A stretch of DNA of 64,000 nucleotides from positions 1 through 64,000 of the forward strand of contig NZ_BJYT01000027.1 of the NCBI RefSeq assembly GCF_007991655.1. The letters are read 5' to 3'. The first letter of the stretch is position 1. Each line of letters opens with the position of its first letter. Positions 27,185 to 36,316 of this stretch are shown piece after piece. This DNA is from Segetibacter aerophilus. GTDB lineage: Bacteria > Bacteroidota > Bacteroidia > Chitinophagales > Chitinophagaceae. Made by a program: the position numbers and the translations under genes. The notes under the pieces are model-generated. The model was not told where the DNA came from and ran no database searches. It saw only the letters and a list, made by a program, of their open reading frames with translations.

Positions 27185-28156
27185 CTATTGTTTAAGCCTG
27201 GTTGGAGCAAGTTTTCCGTTTGCATCTTCTACATACAATCGTGATAGATCTAGCTCATCTAACACAATCACTCCTTGTATGGAAGAAAATTTTGCTGGAT
27301 CCTGTTTCCACGACCAGACCAGTTTGCCTTTGGGTGTGTATTCCAGAATTTGGGTGCCACTGCCTCCCTGTTTTACCCCGTGCCCTTGCCAGTTCGCTAC
27401 CACATAATTACCATTTGCAAGAATTTGAAATCCTGCATAAAAATGAGGATGAACCTCAGCAGGCCCGGTGATAGTATCAAGCAATTTTCCATCCTTTCCA
27501 ACAATTTGAAAGTTTTTTGCATAACCGCTGCTGACAACTGTTTGCCCGTTGCTTAGTCTTACAGCTTGCCAAGCATGCGGTTGAGGCAGACCTGTAACAG
27601 CGGCCTTCCAGATAATTTCGCCTTTGTCATTTCCCTCAAAAACAACATTATTAGAGGTGACCATAAAAGTGCCTGAGGCAGTTTCGCGAACAAGTCGCAG
27701 GTAATCAAAGCCTGGATAAACGATGGTTCGCAGTGTTTTACCGGTGCGGTTAATTTCAATCAATACAATCCCTTGTTTTCCTTGCCAGTTCAGCCCTCCA
27801 AGCAGTGTATTACCATTTCGAAGTCGTCGCGCTGTAATGGTGCCGGCAAAGGAAGTATCTTCATATACTTTGCTGCCGGTGGAGGTCTGTCGCTCCTCGT
27901 AGCCCTTCCCCGTACCTATTAAAACGCGGTTGTCTCCTACCAGCTGGATGTCGCGGCCGGCAGGCACAGATACAAACCAATTTGCAGTAGGATTGGCAAT
28001 ATCAATAAAACTTAGTTGAGACAATCCTTCATCGCGTAGCAGCATTTTACGCGTCTTGTACACAACCTGTTTTCCGCTGGTGGTTTGCGCGGGGCAATCA
28101 AAAGTCAAAGTTGACATGAAGAAGGAGCACATCAACCAAAATAAGTATCGCTTCAT
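27185..28156 (-). CDS. Secreted beta-propeller protein of unknown function
   Basis: 323 residues, signal peptide with cleavage near CPAQ. Repeats of the type RLRNGNTLLGG, RLSNGQTVVSSG and ILANGNYVVANWQGHG spaced ~45-60 residues are blades of a WD40/PQQ-like propeller, as in arylsulfotransferase-like and outer-membrane BamB-like proteins. No catalytic residues are recognisable. It ends 93 nt before the BCCP gene and could share its transcript, although metabolism and propeller have no evident link. Confidence 0.65.
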   Translation of the reverse strand: MKRYLFWLMCSFFMSTLTFDCPAQTTSGKQVVYKTRKMLLRDEGLSQLSFIDIANPTANWFVSVPAGRDIQLVGDNRVLIGTGKGYEERQTSTGSKVYEDTSFAGTITARRLRNGNTLLGGLNWQGKQGIVLIEINRTGKTLRTIVYPGFDYLRLVRETASGTFMVTSNNVVFEGNDKGEIIWKAAVTGLPQPHAWQAVRLSNGQTVVSSGYAKNFQIVGKDGKLLDTITGPAEVHPHFYAGFQILANGNYVVANWQGHGVKQGGSGTQILEYTPKGKLVWSWKQDPAKFSSIQGVIVLDELDLSRLYVEDANGKLAPTRLKQ

Positions 28157-28227
28157 GTTTTAGAGAGATTAAAAAACTACAAGTGTTGTTGAGATATTAT
28201 TATGTTACCGGCTATCCAACTTCGATG

Positions 28228-28256
28228 GTTCATCGTTGCGACGCATTACGTTCGAC
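28228..28256 (-). repeat. Interspersed palindromic element, copy 8 (long form)
   Basis: On the minus strand GTCGAACG, TA, ATGCGTCGCAACGATGAAC; C/G version with T at the centre. Confidence 0.7.
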
Positions 28257-28335
28257 TGTTGTAATCAATGCAACTATCTCTGGACCGTCAGTAATAAAAA
28301 TTGATGATTATATCCTTGTCAGAACGGAAAGAAAA

Positions 28336-28563
28336 CTAATAGAAGAGCAGTTTTATTATCAGGGTAATAATACCACCAGTAACCCCTGCCCAAAAAATCA
28401 AGAACTTGTAATACACATACTTTGAGTTTATCGTAGTAAACTCAAGATCAAAATCTTTATCAACGCGTCGCATAACGCTATTAATTCGTCTTTTCGGCAT
28501 TAAAAGAACCAGGGTTATTGTTGTGCAGTAGACTACTATAAAAACAACGAGTAAGCTATTCAT
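28336..28563 (-). CDS. Small two-helix membrane protein, unknown
   Basis: 75 residues: a hydrophobic N-terminal helix (LLVVFIVVYCTTITLVLLM), a charged central segment with Arg-rich PKRRINSVMRR, and a second helix (FLIFWAGVTGGIITLIIKLL). The positive-inside distribution and coding-like composition argue that it is real although no family is recognised. It begins 47 nt after the stop of the PQQ sugar dehydrogenase gene and may be co-transcribed with it. Confidence 0.5.
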   Translation of the reverse strand: MNSLLVVFIVVYCTTITLVLLMPKRRINSVMRRVDKDFDLEFTTINSKYVYYKFLIFWAGVTGGIITLIIKLLFY

Positions 28564-28610
28564 GTTTTGAAGTATTAATTTGGATTTTGGTCAAAAACCA
28601 AAACATGCAT

Positions 28611-29828
28611 TTAAAGAGCGGAACTCAATTTATAGACCTTACCAGTGCCATACGCAAGTAGAAATAAATTGTGCTTGCTATCTTCTCCAAAAGAAGATAA
28701 ACCGCCTGAAAGCTTACCAATGAGCTCATTGTTAACAGCCTTCTTATCGCTGTATGTCAAAGCCCAAATGTTGCCAGATACAAAATCGCCGTAAATATAT
28801 TTTCCGTTAAGTTCCGGTAAACTTTTGTCGTAGCAAACGTACCCACCAGTTACCGAATTGCCCGTGCTGCTTCCCTGTTTGTAGCTGGTGATGGGCGAAA
28901 CTAGTCCCGCCTTATTGCAATCGCTCGATTGGAAACATTCATCCGCTTCCATAACACGCCAACCATAATTTCCACCATTTTCTATAATATCTATTTCCTC
29001 GATCTTATTCTGACCAACGTCTCCGGCCCAAAGCATTCCTGTTGCCCTATCAAAACTAAATCTCCATGGATTGCGCATGCCATATGCATAGATTTCTTCC
29101 CTGAAACCTTCCTTATTATTTTTGAAAGGGTTGTCGGCAGGTATGGTATATTTTAAGTTTCCTGAAGGATTATTCACATCGATACGCAAAATCTTGCCTA
29201 GCAACTCTTTCTTATTTTGGGCCCTGTTCCCGGGATCTCCCCCGCTACCGCCGTCGCCAACTGCGATGTAAAGAAAACCATCATTTCCAAAAGCAACTTT
29301 ACCACCGTTGTGGTTCGAGTATGGTTGCAAATAGGTCAGCAATATTTGTTCGCTTTGAGGATCAGCTACGTTTGGATTTGTAGCACTTACCTTAAACCTT
29401 GAGATCACTGACTCCAACGGCTTGCCCCTGGTGTAGTTAACATAGATGTATCCGTTACTTTTATAATTAGGATGGAACGCGAGTCCTAATAAACCCTTTT
29501 CGCCACCGCTTTCAACTTTTTGCTCTATGTCGAGAAACTTCGCCGCGTTCTTTACATCACCTTTATTTGGAAACACTCTTATAACGCCTTTTTGCTCTAC
29601 CACAAAAATTCTGTCTGTACCGTCTTCAGGGCTCACTAATTCTACAGGAAGTTCAAAGCTCAGACCTGCAAAAGCCTCGGCTAACTTATACTTTTCACCT
29701 TCGGAAGACGTACCTGAAGTGGAAGTATTTAAACTACTTTGCCCCTTGTCTCCCTCTTTGTTTGCGTAATAGCAAGTTAAAAAGAGCGGAATTAGAGCGA
29801 CCGAAAAAAGTACCTTGTTGAACTTCAT
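28611..29828 (-). CDS. PQQ-dependent aldose sugar dehydrogenase (YliI/Asd type)
   Basis: 405 residues. Six-bladed GDH-B/sorbosone dehydrogenase fold: GEKGLLGLAFHPNYKSNGYIY, NHNGGKVAFGNDGFLYIAVGDGG and YAYGMRNPWRFSFDRATGMLWAGDVGQ are typical and contain the His, Arg and Asp that bind PQQ and calcium. It oxidises aldoses in the periplasm. The N-terminus is hydrophobic with Cys19 (LFLTC), so it may be a lipoprotein, though the lipobox is imperfect. PQQ synthesis genes are not in the window. Confidence 0.9.
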   Translation of the reverse strand: MKFNKVLFSVALIPLFLTCYYANKEGDKGQSSLNTSTSGTSSEGEKYKLAEAFAGLSFELPVELVSPEDGTDRIFVVEQKGVIRVFPNKGDVKNAAKFLDIEQKVESGGEKGLLGLAFHPNYKSNGYIYVNYTRGKPLESVISRFKVSATNPNVADPQSEQILLTYLQPYSNHNGGKVAFGNDGFLYIAVGDGGSGGDPGNRAQNKKELLGKILRIDVNNPSGNLKYTIPADNPFKNNKEGFREEIYAYGMRNPWRFSFDRATGMLWAGDVGQNKIEEIDIIENGGNYGWRVMEADECFQSSDCNKAGLVSPITSYKQGSSTGNSVTGGYVCYDKSLPELNGKYIYGDFVSGNIWALTYSDKKAVNNELIGKLSGGLSSFGEDSKHNLFLLAYGTGKVYKLSSAL

Positions 29829-30117
29829 GAGCTAAGTATAAGTGGTGAAAAATATGAGTCTGTGAAATTATTTAAATTAAGCTAAGAAAATTTGCATTTA
29901 ACCTACTATTGGTCTTTTTGGTGCACATTTCTGATTTAGGCAAATCGAACTATAGCGGTAAAAAAAATTGTTCCAGCAGTTTAAAGCTTTTTAGGCTTTG
30001 TACGAGAATACATCAAATATTTACTCTTCAATAAATCATCAAGATTTCCTTCCCTACTACGAAGAAGAGGTGGTTGATGGCCTATTAAGATAAAAAAGAT
30101 AAGGGTAGTTTTGTTGG

Positions 30118-31260
30118 ATGCTAATCACGGTTTATGCAATAATTATTACGGCTTTCTGGATCATAGCGAGCGCCTACTTGTTAATTAACTCTACCAGGAT
30201 TATCTACCTAAAAGATGTATCACCTACATCCAATTTTCCCGAACCTTTTGTTGCCATTATTATTGCTGTAAAAGATGAAGAGAAAGAGGTTGAGCAAGCC
30301 CTCAATAGCGTTTGTAATCTCGATTATACAAATTTGAAAATCATTGTAATTAATGATCGTTCTACTGACCGCACTCCTGAGATCTTAGATAAGATGTCGA
30401 AGCTGCATCCTACCCTTTCTGTTATTACGATCAAAGATCTCCCTTCTGGCTGGCTAGGAAAAAACCATGCATTGTACCAGGGGTATTGTGCTTCCAATGA
30501 GGAATGGCTGCTTTTCACAGATGCAGATATCGTGTACGAAAAGCAGTCACTAAAAAAAGCGATGCACTATGTTTTATCAAACGGCGTCGATCACCTAACC
30601 GCTCTTCCTGAAATCAGTTCACGATCTTCCCTTTTTAAAAGCGTTATGTCAACTTTTGCGCTTATGCTTGAAATGAAGCTGCGACCCTGGAAAGCTTCTG
30701 ATCCTTCTTCAAATGCTTCTATTGGTGTTGGAGCTTTTAACCTTCTTAAACGCACCGCTTATGAAAGAGCGGGAACGCATACAGTAATTTCCCTTCGACC
30801 CGACGATGATTTAAAGTTAGGAGAACGAATAAAGAAAGCAGGGCTAAAACAAGATGTGATGTATGGCAACAAGGAGATTTCCCTGGAATGGTACACGAGC
30901 CTAAACGAATTTATCAAAGGCCTGATGAAAAACACTTTTGCGGTTTCCAATTATCGCCTGCCTACCGTCATTTTTATCGCAGTCATGACGTTAGTGGTCT
31001 TTGTTTTGCCCATACCGATATTACTTACCCAGGACAAACTTGGGTTGTTTCTCGCAATCTTTATCCTGTTATCACAGATCGTTCTAATGGTTTTGAAGAA
31101 AGGTTTACAGGCAAAGTGGTGGCACGCTTTAATGATCCCTTTTGCCGGCTGCATCACGGTTTACATTCTTGTAAAATCTACCTATAAAACATTGAAACAA
31201 GGAGGCATTTATTGGCGGGATACTTTTTACTCTTTGGGGGAGCTCAAGAAGCAGAAGTAG
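30118..31260 (+). CDS. Membrane glycosyltransferase family 2 (HpnB/CrtQ-like)
   Basis: 380 residues. One N-terminal helix, then the GT2 catalytic domain: VAIIIAVKDEEKEVEQAL, VINDRSTDRTPEIL, LFTDADIVYE (DxD-type) and RPDDDLKLGERIKKAG (catalytic ED-like and acceptor region), then three C-terminal helices and a QGGIYWRDTFYSL end. The latter is shared with HpnB (hopanoid-associated) and CrtQ (carotenoid glucosyl) transferases, so a lipid or isoprenoid acceptor is likely. Monocistronic. A TAGTTTTG box ends only 4 nt before the ATG. Confidence 0.8.
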   Translation: MLITVYAIIITAFWIIASAYLLINSTRIIYLKDVSPTSNFPEPFVAIIIAVKDEEKEVEQALNSVCNLDYTNLKIIVINDRSTDRTPEILDKMSKLHPTLSVITIKDLPSGWLGKNHALYQGYCASNEEWLLFTDADIVYEKQSLKKAMHYVLSNGVDHLTALPEISSRSSLFKSVMSTFALMLEMKLRPWKASDPSSNASIGVGAFNLLKRTAYERAGTHTVISLRPDDDLKLGERIKKAGLKQDVMYGNKEISLEWYTSLNEFIKGLMKNTFAVSNYRLPTVIFIAVMTLVVFVLPIPILLTQDKLGLFLAIFILLSQIVLMVLKKGLQAKWWHALMIPFAGCITVYILVKSTYKTLKQGGIYWRDTFYSLGELKKQK

Positions 31261-31308
31261 CAGACTTTAGTTTTGATTGATTTTAAGATACCAGCCAAAT
31301 AACTCCGA

Positions 31309-31357
31309 TTGATCATTCTTGCGACGCATTTCGTTCATCAGCATCTCTTTTATGTAC
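31309..31357 (-). repeat. Interspersed palindromic element, copy 9 (long form)
   Basis: On the minus strand TGTACA, about 14 nt, GATGAACGAA, then ATGCGTCGCAAGAATGATCAA; C/G version. Between convergent genes. Confidence 0.75.
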
Positions 31358-31385
31358 ATTTCAAATTCCCAAAACTTAATTGCTA

Positions 31386-32369
31386 CTAACGCATTTTTAG
31401 CCGCAAAACATAATTAGTGGCCGTAATGAAAAGCGTCTTTTGATCGGCAGAAAAAGCGCAATTAGAAGGAGCTACGGGTAATTTTATTTTACCTAATAGT
31501 TTGCCTTGCCGACTAAAGATAAAAACACCGCCGGGGCCGGTAGCAAACACGTTTCCATTTTTATCAATCTTCAATCCATCTGGCAACCCCTTGCCTTCGT
31601 TAAAGTGTGAACCGGCATTATAAAAAATGCGTGCGTTAGTGAGAGTGTCATTGGCAACATCAAAAGAATACCAGAAGGGTTTTAAAGAATCTGAATTAGC
31701 AACAAGCAAGGTTTTTTCGCCAGGAAAAAAAGCTATTCCATTTGGGCGGGTTATCGTGTCACACAACAATATCAACTCTCCTGTTAGCTTGGCTTTGTAA
31801 ACGCCCTGAAAAGAAATTTCCTTTGCAGGATCAGCCATGTTCTTCTCCAAGCCATAAGGGGGATCGGTAAAAAATAAATTTCCGTTTGTATCAAAAGTTG
31901 CATCGTTAGGGCTGTTCAATCGCTTATCCTGGTAGGCCGATGCCAGAGATACATATTCAGATTTTGGATTACTAAGGTCAGCATTCATTCTTGCTACTTG
32001 TCTATTTCCATGTTGACATAATACCAGCTTGCCCTCATTGTCTAGCAACAAACCATTCGAGCCAATCTCTCCGCCTCGCGTTGTCGTAGCGGTATATCCC
32101 GAAGGCGATACATAAACGTCGGCCTTTTTTCCCTCTGTCCATTTATACACTTTGTTTGAAAAAACATCAGAGAAAAGAAGCATCTTTTTATCTTCCAGCC
32201 AAAGTGGTCCTTCCGTCCATTTAAAGCCATCTGCTATAATCTCAATTTCTGCATCAGGTGAAACAATAGAGTCTAAAGACGGATCTATCCGTTGTATGCT
32301 ACCAAGATTTTTTGATTGTTGACAAGAAGAAAAAATCAAGATTAATACGGGAATAAGAATTTTGTTCAT
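31386..32369 (-). CDS. SMP-30/gluconolactonase family lipoprotein
   Basis: 327 residues from the ATG at 32369, chosen over one 22 codons upstream because it begins a lipoprotein signal (MNKILIPVLILIFSSC, lipid Cys16). The body is a six-bladed propeller with EGPLWLEDKKMLLFSD, LNSPNDATFDTNGNLFFTDPPYG, RPNGIAFFPGEKTLLVANS and EGKGLPDGLKIDKNGNVFATG, which contain the Glu, Asn and Asp metal ligands of gluconolactonases. Periplasmic sugar-lactone hydrolase, substrate unknown. Confidence 0.85.
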   Translation of the reverse strand: MNKILIPVLILIFSSCQQSKNLGSIQRIDPSLDSIVSPDAEIEIIADGFKWTEGPLWLEDKKMLLFSDVFSNKVYKWTEGKKADVYVSPSGYTATTTRGGEIGSNGLLLDNEGKLVLCQHGNRQVARMNADLSNPKSEYVSLASAYQDKRLNSPNDATFDTNGNLFFTDPPYGLEKNMADPAKEISFQGVYKAKLTGELILLCDTITRPNGIAFFPGEKTLLVANSDSLKPFWYSFDVANDTLTNARIFYNAGSHFNEGKGLPDGLKIDKNGNVFATGPGGVFIFSRQGKLLGKIKLPVAPSNCAFSADQKTLFITATNYVLRLKMR

Positions 32370-32610
32370 AGCAAAAGTTTTGGTCGATAGAGTTAGTAAG
32401 CGTTTTAAATTAAGTTCAAAGAAAGTCGCTGCCATTTAATGACCTTAATATACAATTTAAAAATTAAGGCGATTCGTGCAATCTAAAGCGTTCTTAGAAA
32501 TTATTGCTAGTGAAGAAAGAACTCTAAAAAACGTTGTAAGTAAAGGGGGCTTAGGTCACGTAATTGAGTGGTTTAGCTGTTACCTTCGTCTTATTATAAA
32601 TTCTAATAAA

Positions 32611-32967
32611 ATGCCTAAAAACCTTCATAGCTCCCCTTTTCAAATTAATAGAGAAATACCTTGGGAAGATCTTGGCAAAGGAATGCAACGCCAGCTTTTT
32701 GGCTACAATGAAACGATTATGATGGTGAAAGTAAAGTTTGAAAAAGGTGCTATTGGCGAAGCCCATAGTCACCCTCATACACAGGTTTCATATGTTGAAA
32801 GCGGGGCTTTTGAAATGACCATTGGCGATGAAAAGAAAGTTATTAAAGCAGGTGACGGCTTCTATGTACATCCTGGTATCCTTCACGGTACAGTATGCCT
32901 AGAGCCGGGTGTTTTAGTAGATGTCTTCACGCCGCAACGAGAAGACTTTTTGCCTAAAATGAATTAG
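32611..32967 (+). CDS. Small cupin domain protein
   Basis: 118 residues from the ATG at 32611. The frame is open 45 codons further upstream to a GTG, but that extension has no cupin character, so I prefer the ATG. Cupin motif 1 is GEAHSHPHTQVSYVESGAFEM (His, His, Gln, Glu) and motif 2 DGFYVHPGILHG. Single-domain cupins of this sort occur as isomerases, dioxygenases or regulators (KdgF-like); the substrate cannot be assigned. 17 nt separate its stop from that of the convergent kinase gene. Confidence 0.8.
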   Translation: MPKNLHSSPFQINREIPWEDLGKGMQRQLFGYNETIMMVKVKFEKGAIGEAHSHPHTQVSYVESGAFEMTIGDEKKVIKAGDGFYVHPGILHGTVCLEPGVLVDVFTPQREDFLPKMN

Positions 32968-32984
32968 TCTTGCAAAAAGGTTCG

Positions 32985-33908
32985 TTATACCAAGTCGATG
33001 TCAAAATTTACCAACTCAACAAACTCTTCAAGTCTCTCGTCTATTTCTCTTTTTGTGATTTCGGTAAGTCTTTGAGTGCCGAACTTTTCTACACAGAAAC
33101 TTGCCATTGCGCTGCCCATAATGATAGCAGTCTTCATGTTATCAAAAGAAATGTCTTTTGTTTTTGCAAGGTGACCGATGAAACCGCCCGCGAAAGTATC
33201 GCCGGCGCCAGTTGGGTCGAACACATCTTCTAATGGTAAAGCGGGAGCAAAGAACACATGATTTTCATGAAACAGTAATGCACCGTGTTCACCTTTTTTG
33301 ATGATCAGGTATTTCGGGCCCATCGTTAATATTTTATTGGCAGCTTTTACCAAGCTGTACTCATGGCTCAACTCTCTTGCTTCGCTGTCGTTAACCATTA
33401 GTACATCAACCATAGTAAGCACATCCTTGAGGTCGTCTAAAGCAATTTCCATCCAGAAGTTCATGGTATCCATTACAACCAATTTCGGACGCTTTTTCAT
33501 CTGCTGAATAACACTTCTTTGCACTGCAGGAACAAGGTTACCCAACATTAGAAACTCGCAATCCTGGTAACTCTCAGGAACAACGGGGGTGAAGTTTTCA
33601 AGAACGTTTAGTTGAGTCTCCAATGTGTCCCGTGTGTTCATGTCCATGTGGTAGCGACCACTCCAGAAAAAACTCTTTTCATCTTTCTTTATTTGCACAC
33701 CTTCAAGCTGTACGCCTCTTGAAGCCAATGCATCCAGTTCTGCCTGTGGAAAATCTCCACCTACTACTGAAATCTGCTTGATTGGCTTTGTAAAATTGCT
33801 TGCGCTATAAGCGATATAAGTAGCTGCCCCACCGATAATTTTATCTGATTTACCAAAAGGAGTTTCAATTGCATCAAAGGCCATTGAACCGACCACGACT
33901 AAAGACAT
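32985..33908 (-). CDS. PfkB family carbohydrate/nucleoside kinase
   Basis: 307 residues. The two PfkB regions are present: GGAATYIAYSASNF near the N-terminus and DPTGAGDTFAGGFIGHLA with the catalytic Asp near the C-terminus; LVMNDSEAREL-like VLMVNDSEARELSHEY lies between. The N-terminal SLVVVGSMAFDAIETPFGK is typical of a Bacteroidota ribokinase/adenosine kinase-like group. Substrate unknown. Cytoplasmic. Upstream region carries an element copy. Confidence 0.9.
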   Translation of the reverse strand: MSLVVVGSMAFDAIETPFGKSDKIIGGAATYIAYSASNFTKPIKQISVVGGDFPQAELDALASRGVQLEGVQIKKDEKSFFWSGRYHMDMNTRDTLETQLNVLENFTPVVPESYQDCEFLMLGNLVPAVQRSVIQQMKKRPKLVVMDTMNFWMEIALDDLKDVLTMVDVLMVNDSEARELSHEYSLVKAANKILTMGPKYLIIKKGEHGALLFHENHVFFAPALPLEDVFDPTGAGDTFAGGFIGHLAKTKDISFDNMKTAIIMGSAMASFCVEKFGTQRLTEITKREIDERLEEFVELVNFDIDLV

Positions 33909-34306
33909 AGATGAAGTTTTTTAAATAGTTGTTCTTGCTGTAGAGACAAAGCCGTAAATACGTTCAATATCGCTATTGGGGTGCGAAACTAAAGGATTTT
34001 TATAAAGCATCCTAAAGAAGCCTTTCGCCTTAATACAATTGTTTAATAACGACTACGGTATTGATGTTTTTAAGAGAAATATTAGCAATTGGCAATAAGG
34101 CGACGCCATAAAAAGATGCCGTACAAGGGTGTGACACAACAGGAGTTATATTGAAACACCAATGCCGGCCTCGTAAGAAAGCATATCTTATACATCTCAT
34201 ATAAAACTTAGCTTATAACCTTTTTGTTTGTTAATTAAACCTCACACCTATCTTAATCATCAAATGCTACTTGATATCTTTGTTTCATCTTAACGAGCAT
34301 GCGCAC
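33909..34306. other. Intergenic region between divergent genes
   Basis: 398 nt. Contains an element copy at 34121-34140 and a weak fragment resembling the long-form arm (CGTTCAATATCGCTATT, about 33962). No gene seen. Confidence 0.55.
34121..34140 (+). repeat. Interspersed palindromic element, copy 10
   Basis: GTACAAGGG then TGTGACACAAC; T/A version with the full 9-bp palindrome. Confidence 0.8.
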
Positions 34307-34897
34307 ATGGGAAAAATCAAACCGACTGAAAATAATAGTAAGAGGGAATTTATAATAGGGCATGCTGCCAGACTTTTTAAAGAAAAAGGATATAAGGCTG
34401 CAAGTATGAGGGAATTAGCAGCTGTGGTAGGTGTAGAAGCAGCAAGCTTGTACAATCATATTGAATCTAAAAACGATTTGCTTGAGGCGATTTGCATGAA
34501 TGTAGCCAATAGGTATACCTCCCACATAAGCGACCTTGAAAACCAGCCCGGGCCGGTAATTGATAAAATAGAAAAGCTGCTGAGATTTCATGTACGCGAA
34601 ATGATGGACAACTACGAGGAAGTATACGTAACTGATCATGATTGGAGAAACATGGATGAACCGCACTTATCGGAGTACCGCGAGATGCGCAGAAATTATC
34701 GCAAGCGATTTGCTGCCGTGGTACAGCAAGGTGTAGACAACAAAGAAATTAAGGCAGTTGATGCTAATAGCGCAGTAATGATTTTTATTAATGCAATTGG
34801 CGCCGTCGATCAATGGCACCGAATTGTACATAAGGTAAACCGCAACGACCTCGAAGAGAATATTATAACCATTCTCGTTGACGGCATAAGAAATTAG
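34307..34897 (+). CDS. TetR/AcrR family transcriptional regulator
   Basis: 196 residues from the ATG at 34307; a TTG 12 codons upstream is less likely. HTH: FIIGHAARLFKEKGYKAASMRELAAVVGVEAASLYNHIESK, followed by a helical ligand-binding domain (residues ~65-196). TetR proteins of this size often control fatty-acid or acyl-CoA metabolism or efflux. The next gene on the strand is carB-like 82 nt away, but a regulatory link is not evident. Confidence 0.9.
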   Translation: MGKIKPTENNSKREFIIGHAARLFKEKGYKAASMRELAAVVGVEAASLYNHIESKNDLLEAICMNVANRYTSHISDLENQPGPVIDKIEKLLRFHVREMMDNYEEVYVTDHDWRNMDEPHLSEYREMRRNYRKRFAAVVQQGVDNKEIKAVDANSAVMIFINAIGAVDQWHRIVHKVNRNDLEENIITILVDGIRN

Positions 34898-34979
34898 GGC
34901 AAATGCTCATTTAAGGTTTGGAGCAAAAAATAACTTTTCTTCTCGCTGCCTATCGTTAATTTCGCGAAATTTCGCTTTA

Positions 34980-36173
34980 ATGTCCAACACTTTATCGTCT
35001 AACGAATCTATACCTTCTCAGAAGAAAAAAATCATTGTTTTAGGAAGTGGCCCCAACCGTATCGGGCAGGGAATCGAATTCGATTACTGCTGCGTGCATG
35101 GCCTGATGGCAATCAAAGAGTCGGGCTATGAAGCTATCATGATTAATTGTAATCCTGAAACTGTTAGTACCGATTTTGATATTGCCGACAAGCTATATTT
35201 TGAGCCTGTTTATTGGGAGCACCTGTGGGAGATTATAGAACTGGAGCAACCGTATGGCATAATTGTACAGCTTGGCGGGCAGACAGCATTAAAACTTGCA
35301 AGAAAACTTCACCAAAGAGGAATTAGGATTATCGGTACTTCCTTTGACAATATGGACATTGCCGAGGATCGCGGAAGATTTAGCGATCTTTTAAAAGAAC
35401 TAGAAATCCCTTATCCTGAGTACGGCACTGCTTATACAGCGGATGAGGCTATTGAGGTTGCAAACAGGGTTGGTTACCCGGTGTTGGTTCGCCCAAGTTA
35501 TGTATTAGGCGGGCAAAGAATGCGGATTGTAATAAACGATGAGGAGGTTGAAAACGCCGTTGTGAGCCTGCTTAAACACATCCCTGATAATAAAATTTTG
35601 ATTGATCATTTTTTGGACCGTTGCCAGGAAGCGGAAGTTGACGCCATTTTTGATGGAGAAGACTTTCATGTAATGGGTGTGATGGAGCATATTGAGCCTG
35701 CCGGAATTCATAGTGGTGATAGTAACGCAGTACTTCCAGCTTTTAATTTGACTCCGCTGGTTATTACAACCATGGAATATTACTCAGAAAAGATAGCGCG
35801 GGCACTAAATATTAAAGGCCTCATCAACATACAGTTTGCAATTAAAAATGACAAGGTATATGTGATCGAAGCGAACCCGAGAGCTTCGCGTACCACGCCT
35901 TTTATTGCAAAAGCTTACCAGATCCCTTACCTAAACATCGCTACTAAGGTGATGCTTGATACTGCCAAATTAAAAGACTTCACATTCGAGAAGAAGCTTG
36001 AAGGTTTTGCTATAAAAGAGCCTGTTTTCAGCTTTGACAAATTCCCCGGCGTTAGCAGAGAGTTAGGGCCCGAGATGAAAAGCACAGGTGAGGCAATCAG
36101 GTTTATCAAAGACTTACGCGACCCTTACTTTAGGATGCTGTACAAAGAAAGAAGTATGCATCTGAGTAAGTAG
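34980..36173 (+). CDS. carB: Stand-alone C-terminal half of carbamoyl-phosphate synthase large chain
   Basis: 397 residues, matching only the second (carbamate-phosphorylating) ATP-grasp half of CarB. It begins KKIIVLGSGPNRIGQGIEFD, which in E. coli lies around residue 555, and continues with NCNPETVSTDFD, RPSYVLGGQRM, EHIEPAGIHSGDS and VIEANPRASRTTPF, ending just after FPGVSRELGPEMKSTGEAI. The bicarbonate-phosphorylating first half is absent, as is the MGS-like allosteric domain. The ATG is preceded by a short non-homologous leader, so it looks like a deliberate gene, as in organisms with split CarB (Aquifex, Methanocaldococcus). The other half is not in the window. Confidence 0.88.
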   Translation: MSNTLSSNESIPSQKKKIIVLGSGPNRIGQGIEFDYCCVHGLMAIKESGYEAIMINCNPETVSTDFDIADKLYFEPVYWEHLWEIIELEQPYGIIVQLGGQTALKLARKLHQRGIRIIGTSFDNMDIAEDRGRFSDLLKELEIPYPEYGTAYTADEAIEVANRVGYPVLVRPSYVLGGQRMRIVINDEEVENAVVSLLKHIPDNKILIDHFLDRCQEAEVDAIFDGEDFHVMGVMEHIEPAGIHSGDSNAVLPAFNLTPLVITTMEYYSEKIARALNIKGLINIQFAIKNDKVYVIEANPRASRTTPFIAKAYQIPYLNIATKVMLDTAKLKDFTFEKKLEGFAIKEPVFSFDKFPGVSRELGPEMKSTGEAIRFIKDLRDPYFRMLYKERSMHLSK

Positions 36174-36237
36174 CAATCGAATTGCGGGAGACGATGCCGT
36201 AATTTTTTTATTAACCCGGCAGTTAGTTATCAAGCAG

Positions 36238-36263
36238 CATTGTTGCGTCGCATTTCGTTCATC
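36238..36263 (-). repeat. Interspersed palindromic element, copy 11 (long form)
   Basis: On the minus strand GATGAACGAA then ATGCGACGCAACAATG; C/G version. Between convergent genes. Confidence 0.75.
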
Positions 36264-36316
36264 CAAATATCGCTATTCTGCTTCTTGCAGTATTTGCCCT
36301 AAAAAGCATTAAAGCT

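Noticed and set aside
28183-28425. 80-codon plus-strand frame spanning an element copy
   Set aside because: It is mostly repeat sequence and antisense to the small membrane protein.
32476-32610. 45-codon extension of the cupin gene
   Set aside because: Starts with GTG, has no cupin character, and lies in the probable promoter region; kept only as an alternative.
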